A stretch of DNA of 64,000 nucleotides, from the NCBI RefSeq assembly GCF_017916255.1, contig NZ_CP072827.1, positions 3,559,501-3,623,500 on the forward strand, given 5' to 3'. The stretch comes from Streptomyces mobaraensis NBRC 13819 = DSM 40847 (GTDB taxonomy: Bacteria; Actinomycetota; Actinomycetes; Streptomycetales; Streptomycetaceae). The position numbers were made by a program, and so were the translations under genes. This document shows, piece by piece, positions 1 to 10,297 of this stretch (positions are counted from its first letter, which is position 1; the number at the start of each line of letters is the position of its first letter). Below the pieces are notes generated by a model that was not told the DNA's origin, did no database searches, and worked only from the letters and a program-made list of their open reading frames with translations.

Positions 1-861
1 CAGGGTGAACACCGGGTCCGGCGTCCAGGTCGCGCGGTCGATCCCCGCGTGCAGGTGGTCCGGGATCACCCGGGCGAGGTTGTTGGCGAGACCGCCGCCG
101 GTGATGTGCGAGAAGGCGTGCACCTCGGTCGTCCGGGTGAGCGCCAGGCAGTCCAGCGAGTAGATCCGGGTCGGCTCCAGCAGCTCCTCACCGAGGGTGC
201 GGCCGAGCTCGGGGACCTCGCGGTCCAGCGACCAGCCGGCCCGGTCGAGGAGCACATGGCGTACCAGCGAGTACCCGTTCGAGTGAAGTCCGGAGGAGGC
301 CATCGCGATGACGACGTCACCCGGACGGACCCGCTCGGCGCCGAGCAGCCGGTCGGCCTCGACGACACCGGTGCCCGCGCCCGCGACGTCGAACTCGTCC
401 GCGCCGAGCAGTCCGGGGTGCTCGGCGGTCTCGCCGCCGACCAGCGCGCAGCCGGCGAGGGTGCAGCCCTCGGCGATGCCCTTGACGATCGCGGCGACCC
501 GCTCGGGGTAGACCTTGCCGACGCAGATGTAGTCGGTCATGAACAGCGGCTCGGCGCCGCAGACCACGAGGTCGTCGACGACCATGCCGACCAGGTCGTG
601 GCCGATGGTGTCGTAGACGCCCATGCGGCGAGCGATGTCCACCTTGGTGCCGACGCCGTCGGTGGCGGAGGCCAGCAGGGGGCGCTCGTAGCGCTTGAGG
701 GCGCTGGCGTCGAAGAGGCCGGCGAAGCCGCCGAGGCCGCCGACGACCTCGGGGCGGGTGGCCTTCTTCACCCATTCCTTCATGAGTTCGACGGCGCGGT
801 CGCCCGCCTCGATGTCGACGCCCGCGCTCGCGTAGCTGGCACCGGTGGTCTCGGATGACAT
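1..861 (-). CDS. purM: Phosphoribosylformylglycinamidine cyclo-ligase (AIR synthase), C-terminus cut by window edge
   Basis: Converts FGAM to aminoimidazole ribonucleotide with ATP, a cytosolic step of de novo purine synthesis. An ATG at 861 opens a frame that runs 287 codons to base 1 without a stop. The protein starts MSSETTGASYASAGVD and carries the PurM nucleotide-loop motif DGVGTK at residues 68-73, followed by family-typical stretches such as HDLVGMVVDDLVVCGAEPLF and ITGGGLANNLARVIP. PurM is usually about 350 residues, so roughly 60 are missing only because the window ends. It lies 25 bp downstream of purF on the same strand, so the two are probably co-transcribed. Confidence 0.96.
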   Translation of the reverse strand, partial: MSSETTGASYASAGVDIEAGDRAVELMKEWVKKATRPEVVGGLGGFAGLFDASALKRYERPLLASATDGVGTKVDIARRMGVYDTIGHDLVGMVVDDLVVCGAEPLFMTDYICVGKVYPERVAAIVKGIAEGCTLAGCALVGGETAEHPGLLGADEFDVAGAGTGVVEADRLLGAERVRPGDVVIAMASSGLHSNGYSLVRHVLLDRAGWSLDREVPELGRTLGEELLEPTRIYSLDCLALTRTTEVHAFSHITGGGLANNLARVIPDHLHAGIDRATWTPDPVFTL

Positions 862-886
862 AGTCCTGAGAACTTTCGTGTCGTTC

Positions 887-2404
887 TTACGGGCGGCGCA
901 GGGCGTCCGCGGCGTCGTGGCCGCCTGCGAGCTCGGTCTCCAGCAGGTGCTTGCCGAGCAGCTCGGGGTCGGGCAGCTCCATCGGGTACTCGCCGTCGAA
1001 GCAGGCGCGGCAGAGGTTCGGCTTGGCGATGGTGGTCGCCTCGATCATGCCGTCGATGGAGATGTACGCCAGGGAGTCGGCGCCGAGGGACTTGCCGATC
1101 TCGTCGACCGTCATGCCGTTGGCGATCAGCTCGGCGCGGGTGGCGAAGTCGATGCCGAAGAAGCAGGGCCACTTGATCGGCGGGGACGAGATCCGGATGT
1201 GGACCTCGGCGGCGCCGGCCTCGCGGAGCATCCGGACCAGGGCGCGCTGGGTGTTCCCGCGGACGATGGAGTCGTCCACGACGACCAGGCGCTTGCCGCG
1301 GATGACCTCCTTCAGCGGGTTGAGCTTCAGCCGGATGCCGAGCTGGCGGATGGTCTGGCTGGGCTGGATGAAGGTCCGGCCGACGTAGCTGTTCTTGACC
1401 AGGCCGGCGCTGTACGGGATCCCGCTGGCCTCGGCGTAGCCGACGGCGGCGGGGGTGCCGGACTCCGGGGTCGCTATGACGAGGTCGGCCTCGGCCGGGG
1501 CCTCGGCGGCGAGCCGGCGGCCCATCTCCACCCGGGAGAGGTAGACGTTGCGGCCCGCGATGTCGGTGTCGGGGCGGGCCAGGTAGACGTACTCGAAGAC
1601 GCAGCCCTTGGGGCGGGCCTCGGCGAACCGGCTGGTCCGGACGCCGTTCTCGTCGATGGCGACGAGCTCGCCGGGCTCGACCTCGCGGACGAAGGCCGCG
1701 CCGACGATGTCCAGGGCGGCGGTCTCGGAGGCGACCACCCAGCCGCGCTCCAGGCGGCCGAGGACCAGCGGGCGGATGCCCTGCGGGTCGCGGGCGGCGT
1801 AGAGGGTGTGCTCGTCCATGAAGACGAGCGAGAAGGCGCCCTGGACGGCGGGGAGGACCTTGGCGGCCGACTCCTCGACGGTCAGCGGCTTGCCGTCGTC
1901 GTCGGTCTGGCCGGCGAGCAGGGCGGTGACCAGGTCCGTGTCGTTGGTCGCGGCGACCTGGGTGGCCCGGCCGCCGTCGCGCGGCAGCGCGGCGACCATC
2001 TCGGCCAGCTCGGCCGTGTTGACCAGGTTGCCGTTGTGACCGAGGGCGATGGAGCCGTGGGCGGTCGCGCGGAAGGTCGGCTGGGCGTTCTCCCACACCG
2101 AGGCCCCGGTGGTGGAGTACCGGGCGTGGCCCACGGCGATATGGCCGCTCAGTGAGCCGAGGGAGGTCTCGTCGAAGACCTGGGAGACCAGGCCCATGTC
2201 CTTGAAGACCAGGATCTGGGAGCCGTTGCTCACCGCGATGCCCGCGGACTCCTGTCCACGGTGCTGCAGCGCATACAGCCCGAAATAGGTGAGTTTGGCG
2301 ACCTCTTCACCCGGAGCCCAGACACCGAAGACGCCGCAAGCGTCCTGGGGGCCCTTCTCGCCGGGGAGCAGGTCGTGGTTGAGTCGTCCGTCACCACGAG
2401 GCAC
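887..2404 (-). CDS. purF: Amidophosphoribosyltransferase (glutamine PRPP amidotransferase)
   Basis: First committed step of purine synthesis: PRPP plus glutamine gives phosphoribosylamine. It has 505 residues. The Ntn-hydrolase domain begins at Cys23 (ACGVFGVWAP), so 22 residues form a propeptide that must be cleaved to free the catalytic cysteine. The PRPP-binding loop VVVDDSIVRGNT is at 374-385. Cys268, Cys414, Cys465 and Cys468 (LCRACFDGEYP) match the [4Fe-4S] ligands of the Bacillus-type enzyme. The start is GTG; a GAGG sits very close to it, so the exact start is slightly uncertain but lies before the propeptide. Likely operon with purM. Confidence 0.97.
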   Translation of the reverse strand: MPRGDGRLNHDLLPGEKGPQDACGVFGVWAPGEEVAKLTYFGLYALQHRGQESAGIAVSNGSQILVFKDMGLVSQVFDETSLGSLSGHIAVGHARYSTTGASVWENAQPTFRATAHGSIALGHNGNLVNTAELAEMVAALPRDGGRATQVAATNDTDLVTALLAGQTDDDGKPLTVEESAAKVLPAVQGAFSLVFMDEHTLYAARDPQGIRPLVLGRLERGWVVASETAALDIVGAAFVREVEPGELVAIDENGVRTSRFAEARPKGCVFEYVYLARPDTDIAGRNVYLSRVEMGRRLAAEAPAEADLVIATPESGTPAAVGYAEASGIPYSAGLVKNSYVGRTFIQPSQTIRQLGIRLKLNPLKEVIRGKRLVVVDDSIVRGNTQRALVRMLREAGAAEVHIRISSPPIKWPCFFGIDFATRAELIANGMTVDEIGKSLGADSLAYISIDGMIEATTIAKPNLCRACFDGEYPMELPDPELLGKHLLETELAGGHDAADALRRP

Positions 2405-2518
2405 ACCTCGAGTCTATGGCAGGGACGACGTTCATCCGAACCGGGGACGACCGGGGATGGCTCACACCACGGACAGCGACGCCCCGTCACAGCCCAGGGG
2501 CTTGGAACGCACGCTCTG

Positions 2519-3352
2519 TCAGCCGAACAAAGGGAGTTGTCCGGACAGATCGGCCCGTTCGCCGCTCGCGCTGACCAGCGCGTCCTCGACGGCGGCGGCC
2601 CAGTCGGCGCGCCCGGAGGCCAGCCGGATCCAGGTCAGCGGGTCGGTCTCGACGACGTTCGGCGGGGTGCCGCGGGTGTGCCGGGGGCCCTCGACGCACT
2701 GGACGACGGCGAACGGCGGGATCCGGACCTCCACCGAGCCGCCGGGTGCCGCGGCAGCCAGCGCGTCGGCCAGCAGCCGGGTGACGGTGGCCAGGGCCTG
2801 CCGGTCGTGGGCGACGGCCAGGCCGGTGGCCGCGGCGAGGTCGTCGGCGTGCACGACGGCCTCCAGCAGGCGGGTGAGCGTGTAGTCCGCGACGGTCATG
2901 GGGCCGAGCACGGTGGCGAGCGGCGCGGCGGGGTCGGCGTCCGCGACGGCCGTGGAGAGCCGGTCCGCGGCCTCGTCCAACCGGGCGGCGACGGCGGCCG
3001 GTTCGTCGCCCAGGGCGCGGGAGGCGGTCGTCGCGGCGACGGCGACGGAGTCGGCCCCCGAGCGGGCGGCGGCGAGGTATCCCCGCAGGTCAACGCGGGT
3101 TTCGGCGGGCCCGGGCGCGGGCTCGGCGAGGCGGACGGGCAGGGACTCCAGGGCGATGGCCAGGTGGGCGATCAGGTCGCGGACCGTCCAGTCGCCCAGC
3201 CGGGTGGGCGCCGCCAGCGACGCGGCCGCGCCAGGGCCCTCGCAGAGGGCGGTCACCGCCCGGCGCAGGGCGGTCAACTGCCCGTCCAGGGCGGCCCGCA
3301 CCTTGGCGGGGTCGTAGGTGCGGGGCTTCGGTTTGCGCTGGGCGGCGGTCAT
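2519..3352 (-). CDS. Maleylpyruvate isomerase-type mycothiol-dependent / sterol-carrier family protein
   Basis: 277 residues with the DinB/MDMPI four-helix layout. The motif [11 protein letters not shown] around residues 65-75 and a second histidine in VVHADDL around 180 would supply the metal-binding histidines. The C-terminal part ([10 protein letters not shown] to the end) resembles the SCP2-like domain that follows in this family. Such proteins are metal-dependent thiol or mycothiol enzymes, or of unknown substrate. Actinobacterial copies next to purF are usually annotated only at family level. It reads in the same direction as purF, 114 bp upstream, with no visible pathway link to purines. 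The exact reaction cannot be named from sequence. Confidence 0.75.
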   Translation of the reverse strand: MTAAQRKPKPRTYDPAKVRAALDGQLTALRRAVTALCEGPGAAASLAAPTRLGDWTVRDLIAHLAIALESLPVRLAEPAPGPAETRVDLRGYLAAARSGADSVAVAATTASRALGDEPAAVAARLDEAADRLSTAVADADPAAPLATVLGPMTVADYTLTRLLEAVVHADDLAAATGLAVAHDRQALATVTRLLADALAAAAPGGSVEVRIPPFAVVQCVEGPRHTRGTPPNVVETDPLTWIRLASGRADWAAAVEDALVSASGERADLSGQLPLFG

Positions 3353-3389
3353 GGGGCGAGCGTAACCAGCGGGGGCCGTGGTGGAGGTT

Positions 3390-4052
3390 TCAGCCGGCCG
3401 TGTCCGGGCGTACCGCTCCGTAGTCGCCGAGACCGAACTCCAGCGAGTCGAAGGCCCGTTCCGCCAGCGCCTTCGCGTCGTCGACGAAGGAGGCGGCGGG
3501 CTCCCCGGCCAGCAGGCGGCGGTGGTTGAGGGCCACGAGGGAGTAGCGGAGGCCGATGAGCTGGCCGGCGATGACGTGGGCCAGCTCGGGGTCGTCCGGG
3601 GTGACGTTCGCCGCCAGTTCCTCGGCGAGCAGCCGTTCGCTGCGGTGGGCGATCTCCCGGGCGCGGGCGAAGAGGACGGGGGTCTCGATGATCAGCCGGC
3701 GCATCCGCAGGACGAACGGTTCGTCGCTCATCCCGACCGCCGGTTCGAACGCGTCGACGGCGGCGAGGAACTGCCGGCGCACCGCGTGGACCACGGACTC
3801 GCCGGGCGCGCGCTCACGGACCGCGCGGGCGACGTCGCCGACGTGGTCCTCCAGGGCACCGACGAGGATGTCCTCTTTGCTGCCGCAGTAGTTGAAGACC
3901 GTCATCTTCGAGACCTCGGCGGCGGCGGCGATCTCGGCGACCGAGACCTTGTCGTAGCCGCGCTCCTCGAAGAGTTCGACGGCGACCCGCATCAGCTTGC
4001 GGCGGGTCTGGAGCTTCTTGCGTTCCCGCAGTCCCGGCTGCCCTTGCGTCAT
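3390..4052 (-). CDS. TetR/AcrR-family transcriptional repressor
   Basis: 220 residues from an ATG at 4052 ([17 protein letters not shown]). The N-terminal helix-turn-helix spans about residues 20-60 ([20 protein letters not shown]), with the family's phenylalanine-tyrosine end of the recognition helix. The rest is an all-helical ligand domain of normal length. A longer in-frame start at 4319 would overlap the divergent transporter and is rejected. It is divergent from the MFS exporter at 4132, separated by 79 bp, the classical arrangement of a repressor controlling an efflux pump. The ligand is unknown. Confidence 0.9.
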   Translation of the reverse strand: MTQGQPGLRERKKLQTRRKLMRVAVELFEERGYDKVSVAEIAAAAEVSKMTVFNYCGSKEDILVGALEDHVGDVARAVRERAPGESVVHAVRRQFLAAVDAFEPAVGMSDEPFVLRMRRLIIETPVLFARAREIAHRSERLLAEELAANVTPDDPELAHVIAGQLIGLRYSLVALNHRRLLAGEPAASFVDDAKALAERAFDSLEFGLGDYGAVRPDTAG

Positions 4053-4060
4053 AACAGGAC

Positions 4061-4107
4061 TGTACCAGGATGAAATTTGAGCCCGGCAAAAGAATTGACC
4101 AGGTACA
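4061..4107. promoter_or_regulatory. Candidate TetR operator/promoter region
   Basis: The 79-bp divergent spacer holds matching half sites TGTACC at 4061-4066 and GGTACA at 4102-4107, and a -35-like TTGACC at 4095-4100 facing the transporter. Reading the other way, TTGCCG and TACAGT could serve the regulator as -35 and -10. Half-site spacing is wider than a typical TetR operator, so this is a suggestion only. Confidence 0.25.
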
Positions 4108-4131
4108 CGTTCGTGGTCCAGGCTGTCCCGC

Positions 4132-5655
4132 ATGACCGCACCCCTGACCGCCGCCCGGCGGCGCATCGGCTTCGCCGTCTGCCTCGTGACGATGCTGCTG
4201 GCCGTGCTCGACCAGAACATCGTCTCGGCCGTCACCGTCCCCATCGCCCGGGACCTCGACCCCGTCCACGGCATCGACCGGATCCCCTGGCTCATCACCG
4301 CGTTCGCCCTCGCCGCCACCGCCGCCCTGCCGCTCTACGGCAAGCTCTGCGACACCCTCGGGGCCAAGCGGGTCTTCCTGGGCGCGGTCGCGATCTTCCT
4401 GGCCGGCTCGGCGCTCTGCGGCGCGGCCGGCTCGATGGAGTGGCTCATCGCCTTCCGCGCCGTGCAGGGCGTCGGCGGCGGCGGGCTGATGAGCGTCACC
4501 ATGGTCGTCATCGCCCAGTTGAAGGACCCCGCGCGGAAGGGCGCCGCCAGGGGCTCCGCCGTCGGCGGGCTCGTCGCCGGGGCCGGCATGGCGCTCGGCC
4601 CGCTGCTCGGCGCGTACCTGGCCGACCACGCGGACTGGCGCTGGATCTTCTACGTCAACCTGCCCATCGGCGTCGCCGTACTGGCCGTCGCCGCGGTGGT
4701 CCTGGACCTCCCCGTCCCCGGCGCCCGGCACCGCCTCGACTACCTCGGCGCCGCGCTGGCCGCCGCCTTCTCCATCGCGCTGCTGCTGGTCACCGAGTGG
4801 GGCGGCCGGAAGTACGCCTGGGGGTCACCGGTCGTGCTGGGGCTGATCGGCGGGGCCGCGGTGCTGCTGGCGCTGTTCCTGTGGCGGCAGGCCACGGCGG
4901 CCGAACCGGTGCTGCCGCTCGGGCTGTTCCGGGTGCGGACGGTGCGGGTCGCCTTTGCCGTGCAGGCGCTTTCCGGGGTGGCGATGATGGGGTCGATCGT
5001 CTACGTGATGCTGTATTTGCAGGTCGCGCGGGGTGTCGATCCCACTGATGCCAGTCTCTTCATGCTGCCCTTGGCCCTTGGGCTGACCGCCGTCGGGCTG
5101 CTGACCGCCCGGCTGGGCTGGTTGCCGCGCACAACGGTGCTGTCCGGGTCGGTGTGCGCCGGCCTCGCCATGGGGCTGCTGGCGCTGTCCGGTACGGGGA
5201 CGGATCTGTGGGCCGTGCGGGGCGAGATGCTGCTCCTGGGGGTCGGGTTCGGGCAGCTTCTCGGGCAGCTCATCGTCATGGTGCAGCAGGCCGTGCCGGT
5301 GCGGCGGCTCGGTGTCGCCACCACGGGGATCCGCTTCTTCCAGACGCTGGGCGGGGCGCTGGGAACCGCCTTGTTCGGGACGGTGCTCGCTCGGGTGTAC
5401 GCGGCGGAGGGGCCGGGTGGGTCGGCGAGCGGGATCGCGGCTTTGCGTGGCGGCGAACGCGCCGATGCGGTCGCGGCGTTCACGTCCGCGGTGGATGTGG
5501 TGTTCCTGTGCGCGGCGGGGGCGATGGCGCTGGCGTTGGTTCTGGCGTTGCGGCTGCCACGGGGTGCGGTGGAGGAGGAGAGCCCCGGTCCCGCCCTTTC
5601 ACCGTTTCCCGGGGCACACCCCGGACCCCGCAGCAACGCGGCTGCGCCGCGTTAG
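4132..5655 (+). CDS. MFS transporter, DHA2 (14-TM) drug:H+ antiporter family
   Basis: 507 residues, predicted inner-membrane exporter. The first helix carries LDQNIVSAVTVPIARDLD (motif D1 of DHA2 pumps). The TM2-TM3 loop LYGKLCDTLGAKRV is a motif-A variant, and FRAVQGVGGGGLMSVTMVVI fits TM4. About fourteen hydrophobic segments follow. It is divergent from the TetR gene, which probably represses it; the substrate is unknown. The last ~23 codons (from SPGPALSPFPG) and the TAG stop lie inside a dispersed palindromic repeat that begins at 5588, so the C-terminal tail comes from repeat DNA and should not be conserved. Confidence 0.9.
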   Translation: MTAPLTAARRRIGFAVCLVTMLLAVLDQNIVSAVTVPIARDLDPVHGIDRIPWLITAFALAATAALPLYGKLCDTLGAKRVFLGAVAIFLAGSALCGAAGSMEWLIAFRAVQGVGGGGLMSVTMVVIAQLKDPARKGAARGSAVGGLVAGAGMALGPLLGAYLADHADWRWIFYVNLPIGVAVLAVAAVVLDLPVPGARHRLDYLGAALAAAFSIALLLVTEWGGRKYAWGSPVVLGLIGGAAVLLALFLWRQATAAEPVLPLGLFRVRTVRVAFAVQALSGVAMMGSIVYVMLYLQVARGVDPTDASLFMLPLALGLTAVGLLTARLGWLPRTTVLSGSVCAGLAMGLLALSGTGTDLWAVRGEMLLLGVGFGQLLGQLIVMVQQAVPVRRLGVATTGIRFFQTLGGALGTALFGTVLARVYAAEGPGGSASGIAALRGGERADAVAAFTSAVDVVFLCAAGAMALALVLALRLPRGAVEEESPGPALSPFPGAHPGPRSNAAAPR

Positions 5656-5765
5656 TCCTCAAACGCCGGACGGGCTATTCAGCCCGTCCGGCGTTTGAGG
5701 ACAACCGCGCGGAGCGCGGTTTCAGGGGTGCGGGGGCTTGCCCCCGCACGAAACGGTGAAGGGAC
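5588..5765. repeat. Dispersed palindromic repeat, copy A (terminator-like)
   Basis: A composite inverted repeat. The outer arm starts GTCCCGCCCTTTCACCG at 5588 and its degraded partner lies at 5750-5765. The core is two perfect 22-bp arms, 5655-5676 and 5681-5702, around the loop ATTC. Smaller hairpins flank the core. It sits between the convergent MFS and purL genes, where it could stop transcription from both sides. Related copies lie at 19961, 34876 and 39939. Confidence 0.85.
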
Positions 5766-5768
5766 CCC

Positions 5769-8014
<2,246 letters not shown>

Positions 8015-8018
<4 letters not shown>

Positions 8019-8695
8019 GACGTGACCAGCTTCTTGAGGATCGACGTGAAGAAACCGAGGCCGTCGGTGCGGCCCGTGCCGATCAGCGGCTCGACCGCGT
8101 GCTCGGGGTGCGGCATCAGGCCGACGACGTTGCCGGCGGCGTTGGTGATGCCGGCGATGTCGCGGAGCGAGCCGTTGGGGTTGCCGTCCAGGTAGCGGAA
8201 GACGACCCGGCCCTCGGCCTCCAGCTCGTCCAGGGTCCGCTCGTCGGCCACGTAGCGGCCGTCGATGTTCTTCAGCGGGACGGAGATCTCCTGGCCCGCC
8301 TCGTAGTCGGCCGTCCAGGCGGTGTCCGCGTTCTCGACGCGGAGCTTCTGGTCGCGGCAGATGAAGTGCAGGTGGTTGTTGCGGAGCATCGCGCCGGGCA
8401 GCAGGTGGGTCTCGGTGAGGACCTGGAAGCCGTTGCAGATGCCGAGGACGGGCATCCCCGCCTTCGCCTGCTCGATGACGGTCCCCATCACCGGCGAGAA
8501 CCGGGAGATGGCGCCGGCCCGCAGGTAGTCGCCGTAGGAGAAGCCGCCGGGCAGGACGACCGCGTCGACCTGGTGGAGGTCCTTGTCGCGGTGCCAGAGG
8601 GGGACGGGCTCCAGTCCGGCGATGCGGACGGCGCGCTGGGTGTCGCGGTCGTCGAGGGTGCCGGGGAAGGTGACGACCCCTACGCGTGCCGTCAC
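8015..8695 (-). CDS. purQ: FGAM synthase glutaminase subunit PurQ
   Basis: 226 residues, class-I glutamine amidotransferase that supplies ammonia to PurL. The nucleophile elbow is [11 protein letters not shown] (Cys in the middle), and the oxyanion region [15 protein letters not shown] is near residue 50. The catalytic His-x-Glu is in [11 protein letters not shown] near the C-terminus. The GTG start at 8695 overlaps the purS stop (8692-8694), and its own stop overlaps purL, so purS-purQ-purL form one coupled operon. Confidence 0.97.
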
Positions 8696-8946
8696 GAGCC
8701 GGCCTGCTCGACTCGAACGGTGAAGTCCTCGATCACGGTGTTGGCGAGAAACGTTTCCGCCATCTCGTGGATCCGGGCGAGGGCGGCGTCGTCGACCGGG
8801 CCCTCCACCTCGAGTTCAAAGCGCTTGCCCTGACGGACGTCGGCGATCCCCTCGAAGCCCAGGCGTGGCAGCGCGCGCTGCACCGCCTGCCCCTGCGGGT
8901 CGAGGATCTCCGGCTTGAGCATGACGTCGACTACGACGCGTGCCAC
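8692..8946 (-). CDS. purS: FGAM synthase bridging subunit PurS
   Basis: 84 residues. PurS is a small non-catalytic dimer that joins PurQ to PurL so that ammonia can be channelled. The sequence [20 protein letters not shown] and [13 protein letters not shown] match the family. I take the GTG at 8946 because GGGAG lies five bases upstream of it. A GTG six bases earlier (8952) overlaps that ribosome-binding site and is less likely. First gene of the purSQL operon, divergent from lsrL. Confidence 0.93.
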   Translation of the reverse strand: MARVVVDVMLKPEILDPQGQAVQRALPRLGFEGIADVRQGKRFELEVEGPVDDAALARIHEMAETFLANTVIEDFTVRVEQAGS

Positions 8947-9263
8947 TGGCACTCCCGGTGGTGTGGTGCGTGAGCTGAAGCGGTGAGGCCAGCGTACCGC
9001 CCTGAAAAATCTACGCGGGTAGATATCATGAGCGCTCCGAGCGCTTTACCGCGCCCTCTCCGCCGGGCCCCGTCGAAAAAATCCGGGAAAAACCCCGGAA
9101 GACCACACGGTTCCCATTGCACCCGGGCGGGCGGACGGAATTAACTGGGCCCCGTCAGGCAATACCCTTTGCGGAACCTCGGAAAAGGCATTGCCCGAGA
9201 ACCACCTAAACCCATGCATCGCCGCAGGTCAGCGCGGCGGTACAGGCTGAAAGGACCCATTCC
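8947..9263. other. Divergent purS/lsrL intergenic region
   Basis: 317 bp without a gene. It is locally AT-richer than its surroundings, with A-runs at about 9004-9009 and 9074-9095. It holds the small inverted repeat listed at 9009-9024 and a weak hairpin TCCGGG/CCCGGA near 9080-9098. Promoters for purSQL and lsrL must lie here, but I cannot assign -10/-35 boxes with confidence. No purine riboswitch core is visible. Confidence 0.5.
9009..9024. promoter_or_regulatory. Candidate operator, palindrome in purS/lsrL spacer
   Basis: ATCTAC (9009-9014) and GTAGAT (9019-9024) form a six-base inverted repeat around GCGG. It is followed by ATATCATG in an AT-richer patch about 60 bp upstream of the purS start. 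It has the size of a dimeric regulator site. Which protein binds is unknown; a purine-responsive regulator or LsrL itself is possible. Confidence 0.25.
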
Positions 9264-9581
9264 GTGGCGCAGCGTGTGGTAGTGACGCTCTTTGATGACA
9301 TCGACGGGGGCGAGGCCGCGGAGACCGTCACCTTCGGCATCGACGGCAAGTCGTACGAGATCGACCTCAGCACCGCCAATGCGAAGAAACTCCGGCACGC
9401 GCTGGAGCCTTACCTGGAGGCCGGGCGGAAGCGCTCCCGTTCCGGGAAGGCGTACCGCCGCACCTCCGTCGAGCCGGACCCGGCGGCCGTCCGGGCCTGG
9501 GCCCGCTCGCACGGCATGGACGTGCCGCCGCGGGGCCGGATCCCGAAGAAGGTCTACGAGGCGTTCGAGGCCGCGAACTGA
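9264..9581 (+). CDS. lsrL: Lsr2-family nucleoid-associated protein (second paralogue, LsrL type)
   Basis: 105 residues. Lsr2 proteins oligomerise through the N-terminal beta domain and bind the minor groove of AT-rich DNA through a C-terminal AT-hook-like motif, silencing acquired and secondary-metabolite genes. Here the N-terminal part is VVVTLFDDIDGGEAAETVTF. The C-terminal part is AWARSHGMDVPPRGRIPKKV, with the RGR DNA-contact motif near residue 93. The GTG start has GAAAGGA nine bases upstream. As I recall, streptomycetes carry lsr2 elsewhere and a paralogue, lsrL, beside the purSQL genes. The symbol rests on that position. Confidence 0.85.
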   Translation: MAQRVVVTLFDDIDGGEAAETVTFGIDGKSYEIDLSTANAKKLRHALEPYLEAGRKRSRSGKAYRRTSVEPDPAAVRAWARSHGMDVPPRGRIPKKVYEAFEAAN

Positions 9582-9607
9582 CGACCGGGGCAGGGCCTCG
9601 GCGGCGG

Positions 9608-9630
9608 GGGCGGCGCGGCCGGCGCCGCCC
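9608..9630 (+). terminator. Hairpin downstream of lsrL
   Basis: GGGCGGCGC (9608-9616) pairs perfectly with GCGCCGCCC (9622-9630) across a five-base loop, 27 bp after the lsrL stop. There is no T-run, which is common for streptomycete terminators. Confidence 0.5.
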
Positions 9631-9726
9631 TCCCCCGGGCCCCCCGCAGGGGTGAACCGCGCCCCGCCCTCCGGGGCCGGGCGTCCGGATCCGGCCACCC
9701 CTCAGATTCCGGCCCCCGCACCGGAT

Positions 9727-9757
9727 TTGCATTCACCCCCGCATGATCCGCTAGAGT
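9727..9757 (+). promoter_or_regulatory. Probable promoter of the tRNA-Gly cluster
   Basis: TTGCAT (9727-9732) and TAGAGT (9752-9757) resemble housekeeping -35 and -10 boxes, 19 bp apart and about 50 bp before the first tRNA. The same TAGAGT box recurs upstream of the tRNA-Gly(GCC) at 10187. Confidence 0.5.
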
Positions 9758-9806
9758 CTGGAGCACGCCGAGGGGCGAGGCCGAAAGGCCGAACCCCACG
9801 AGACGC

Positions 9807-9878
9807 GCGGGTGTAGCTCAGTAGTAGAGCGCCCCCTTTCCAAGGGGGAGGCGCAGTGTGCGATCCCTGTCACCCGCT
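9807..9878 (+). tRNA. tRNA-Gly(UCC), copy 1, atypical D and T loops
   Basis: 72 nt. The acceptor arms are GCGGGTG and CACCCGC. The anticodon stem is CCCCC/GGGGG around the loop TTTCCAA, giving anticodon UCC (reads GGA). The D loop is only AGTAGTA, so the usual G18-G19 pair of bases is reduced to A-G. The T loop reads TGCGATC instead of TTCGANN, so T55 is G, and the T stem closes only with a bulged T. The tRNA-Gly(GCC) genes nearby have normal loops. CCA is not encoded. Confidence 0.9.
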
Positions 9879-9922
9879 CTCGCCGTTCATCGGTTCGCTT
9901 CGGCGGTCCGATGGGTGGACGC

Positions 9923-9994
9923 GCGGGTGTAGCTCAGTAGTAGAGCGCCCTCTTTCCAAGGGGGAGGCGCAGTGTGCGATTCCTGTCACCCGCT
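9923..9994 (+). tRNA. tRNA-Gly(UCC), copy 2, atypical D and T loops
   Basis: Same 72-nt fold and the same unusual D loop (AGTAGTA) and T loop (TGCGATT) as copy 1. It differs at two bases: one C to T in the anticodon stem, which becomes a G-U pair, and C to T in the T loop. The spacer to copy 1 is 44 nt. The copies start 116 and 114 bp apart, indicating tandem duplication. Confidence 0.9.
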
Positions 9995-10036
9995 CCAGCC
10001 GTTCATCGGCCACATTCGTGGCCGGAGGATGGTCTC

Positions 10037-10108
10037 GCGGGTGTAGCTCAGTAGTAGAGCGCCCCCTTTCCAAGGGGGAGGCGCAGTGTGCGATCCCTGT
10101 CACCCGCT
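10037..10108 (+). tRNA. tRNA-Gly(UCC), copy 3, atypical D and T loops
   Basis: Identical in sequence to copy 1 over the 72 nt, including the shortened D loop and the TGC in place of TTC in the T loop. Spacers between copies have diverged, so identity of the odd bases suggests they are kept by selection or by gene conversion. Confidence 0.9.
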
Positions 10109-10186
10109 CTCATCGCTCGTCCCGACCACTCCGGTGGATCAGGTAGAGTGGTGTTCGCACCGCCCGGTGAAGCCGGTCGGGAGCAT

Positions 10187-10259
10187 GCGGACGTAGCTCA
10201 GTTGGTAGAGCGCAACCTTGCCAAGGTTGAGGTCGCGAGTTCGAGCCTCGTCGTCCGCT
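10187..10259 (+). tRNA. tRNA-Gly(GCC), copy 1
   Basis: 73 nt, acceptor GCGGACG/CGTCCGC, anticodon loop TTGCCAA (GCC, reads GGC/GGU). D loop AGTTGGTA and T loop TTCGAGC are canonical. A TAGAGT -10-like box lies about 40 bp upstream. An intrinsic terminator follows 11 bp after the gene. An exact second copy is at 12600. Confidence 0.97.
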
Positions 10260-10270
10260 CCAGAGAAAGA

Positions 10271-10297
10271 CCCCGGTCCCCGTGACCGGGGTTTTTT
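10271..10297 (+). terminator. Intrinsic terminator of the tRNA-Gly cluster
   Basis: CCCCGGT (10271-10277) pairs with ACCGGGG (10285-10291), followed by six T (10292-10297). A textbook Rho-independent terminator, unusual in this GC-rich DNA. It separates the tRNA from the histidine kinase gene that starts 26 bp later. Confidence 0.9.

Noticed and set aside
8947..9263. Purine riboswitch before purSQL
   Set aside because: No conserved purine-riboswitch core or pairing loops could be found by eye.
9264..9581. Toxin-antitoxin or phage repressor reading of the 105-residue gene
   Set aside because: Both Lsr2 halves, including the RGR motif, are intact and position next to purS fits lsrL.
9807..10259. 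Regular repeats at about 115-bp spacing considered as a CRISPR array
   Set aside because: The repeats are 72-nt cloverleaf tRNA genes, not 28-37-nt CRISPR repeats, and there are no cas genes.
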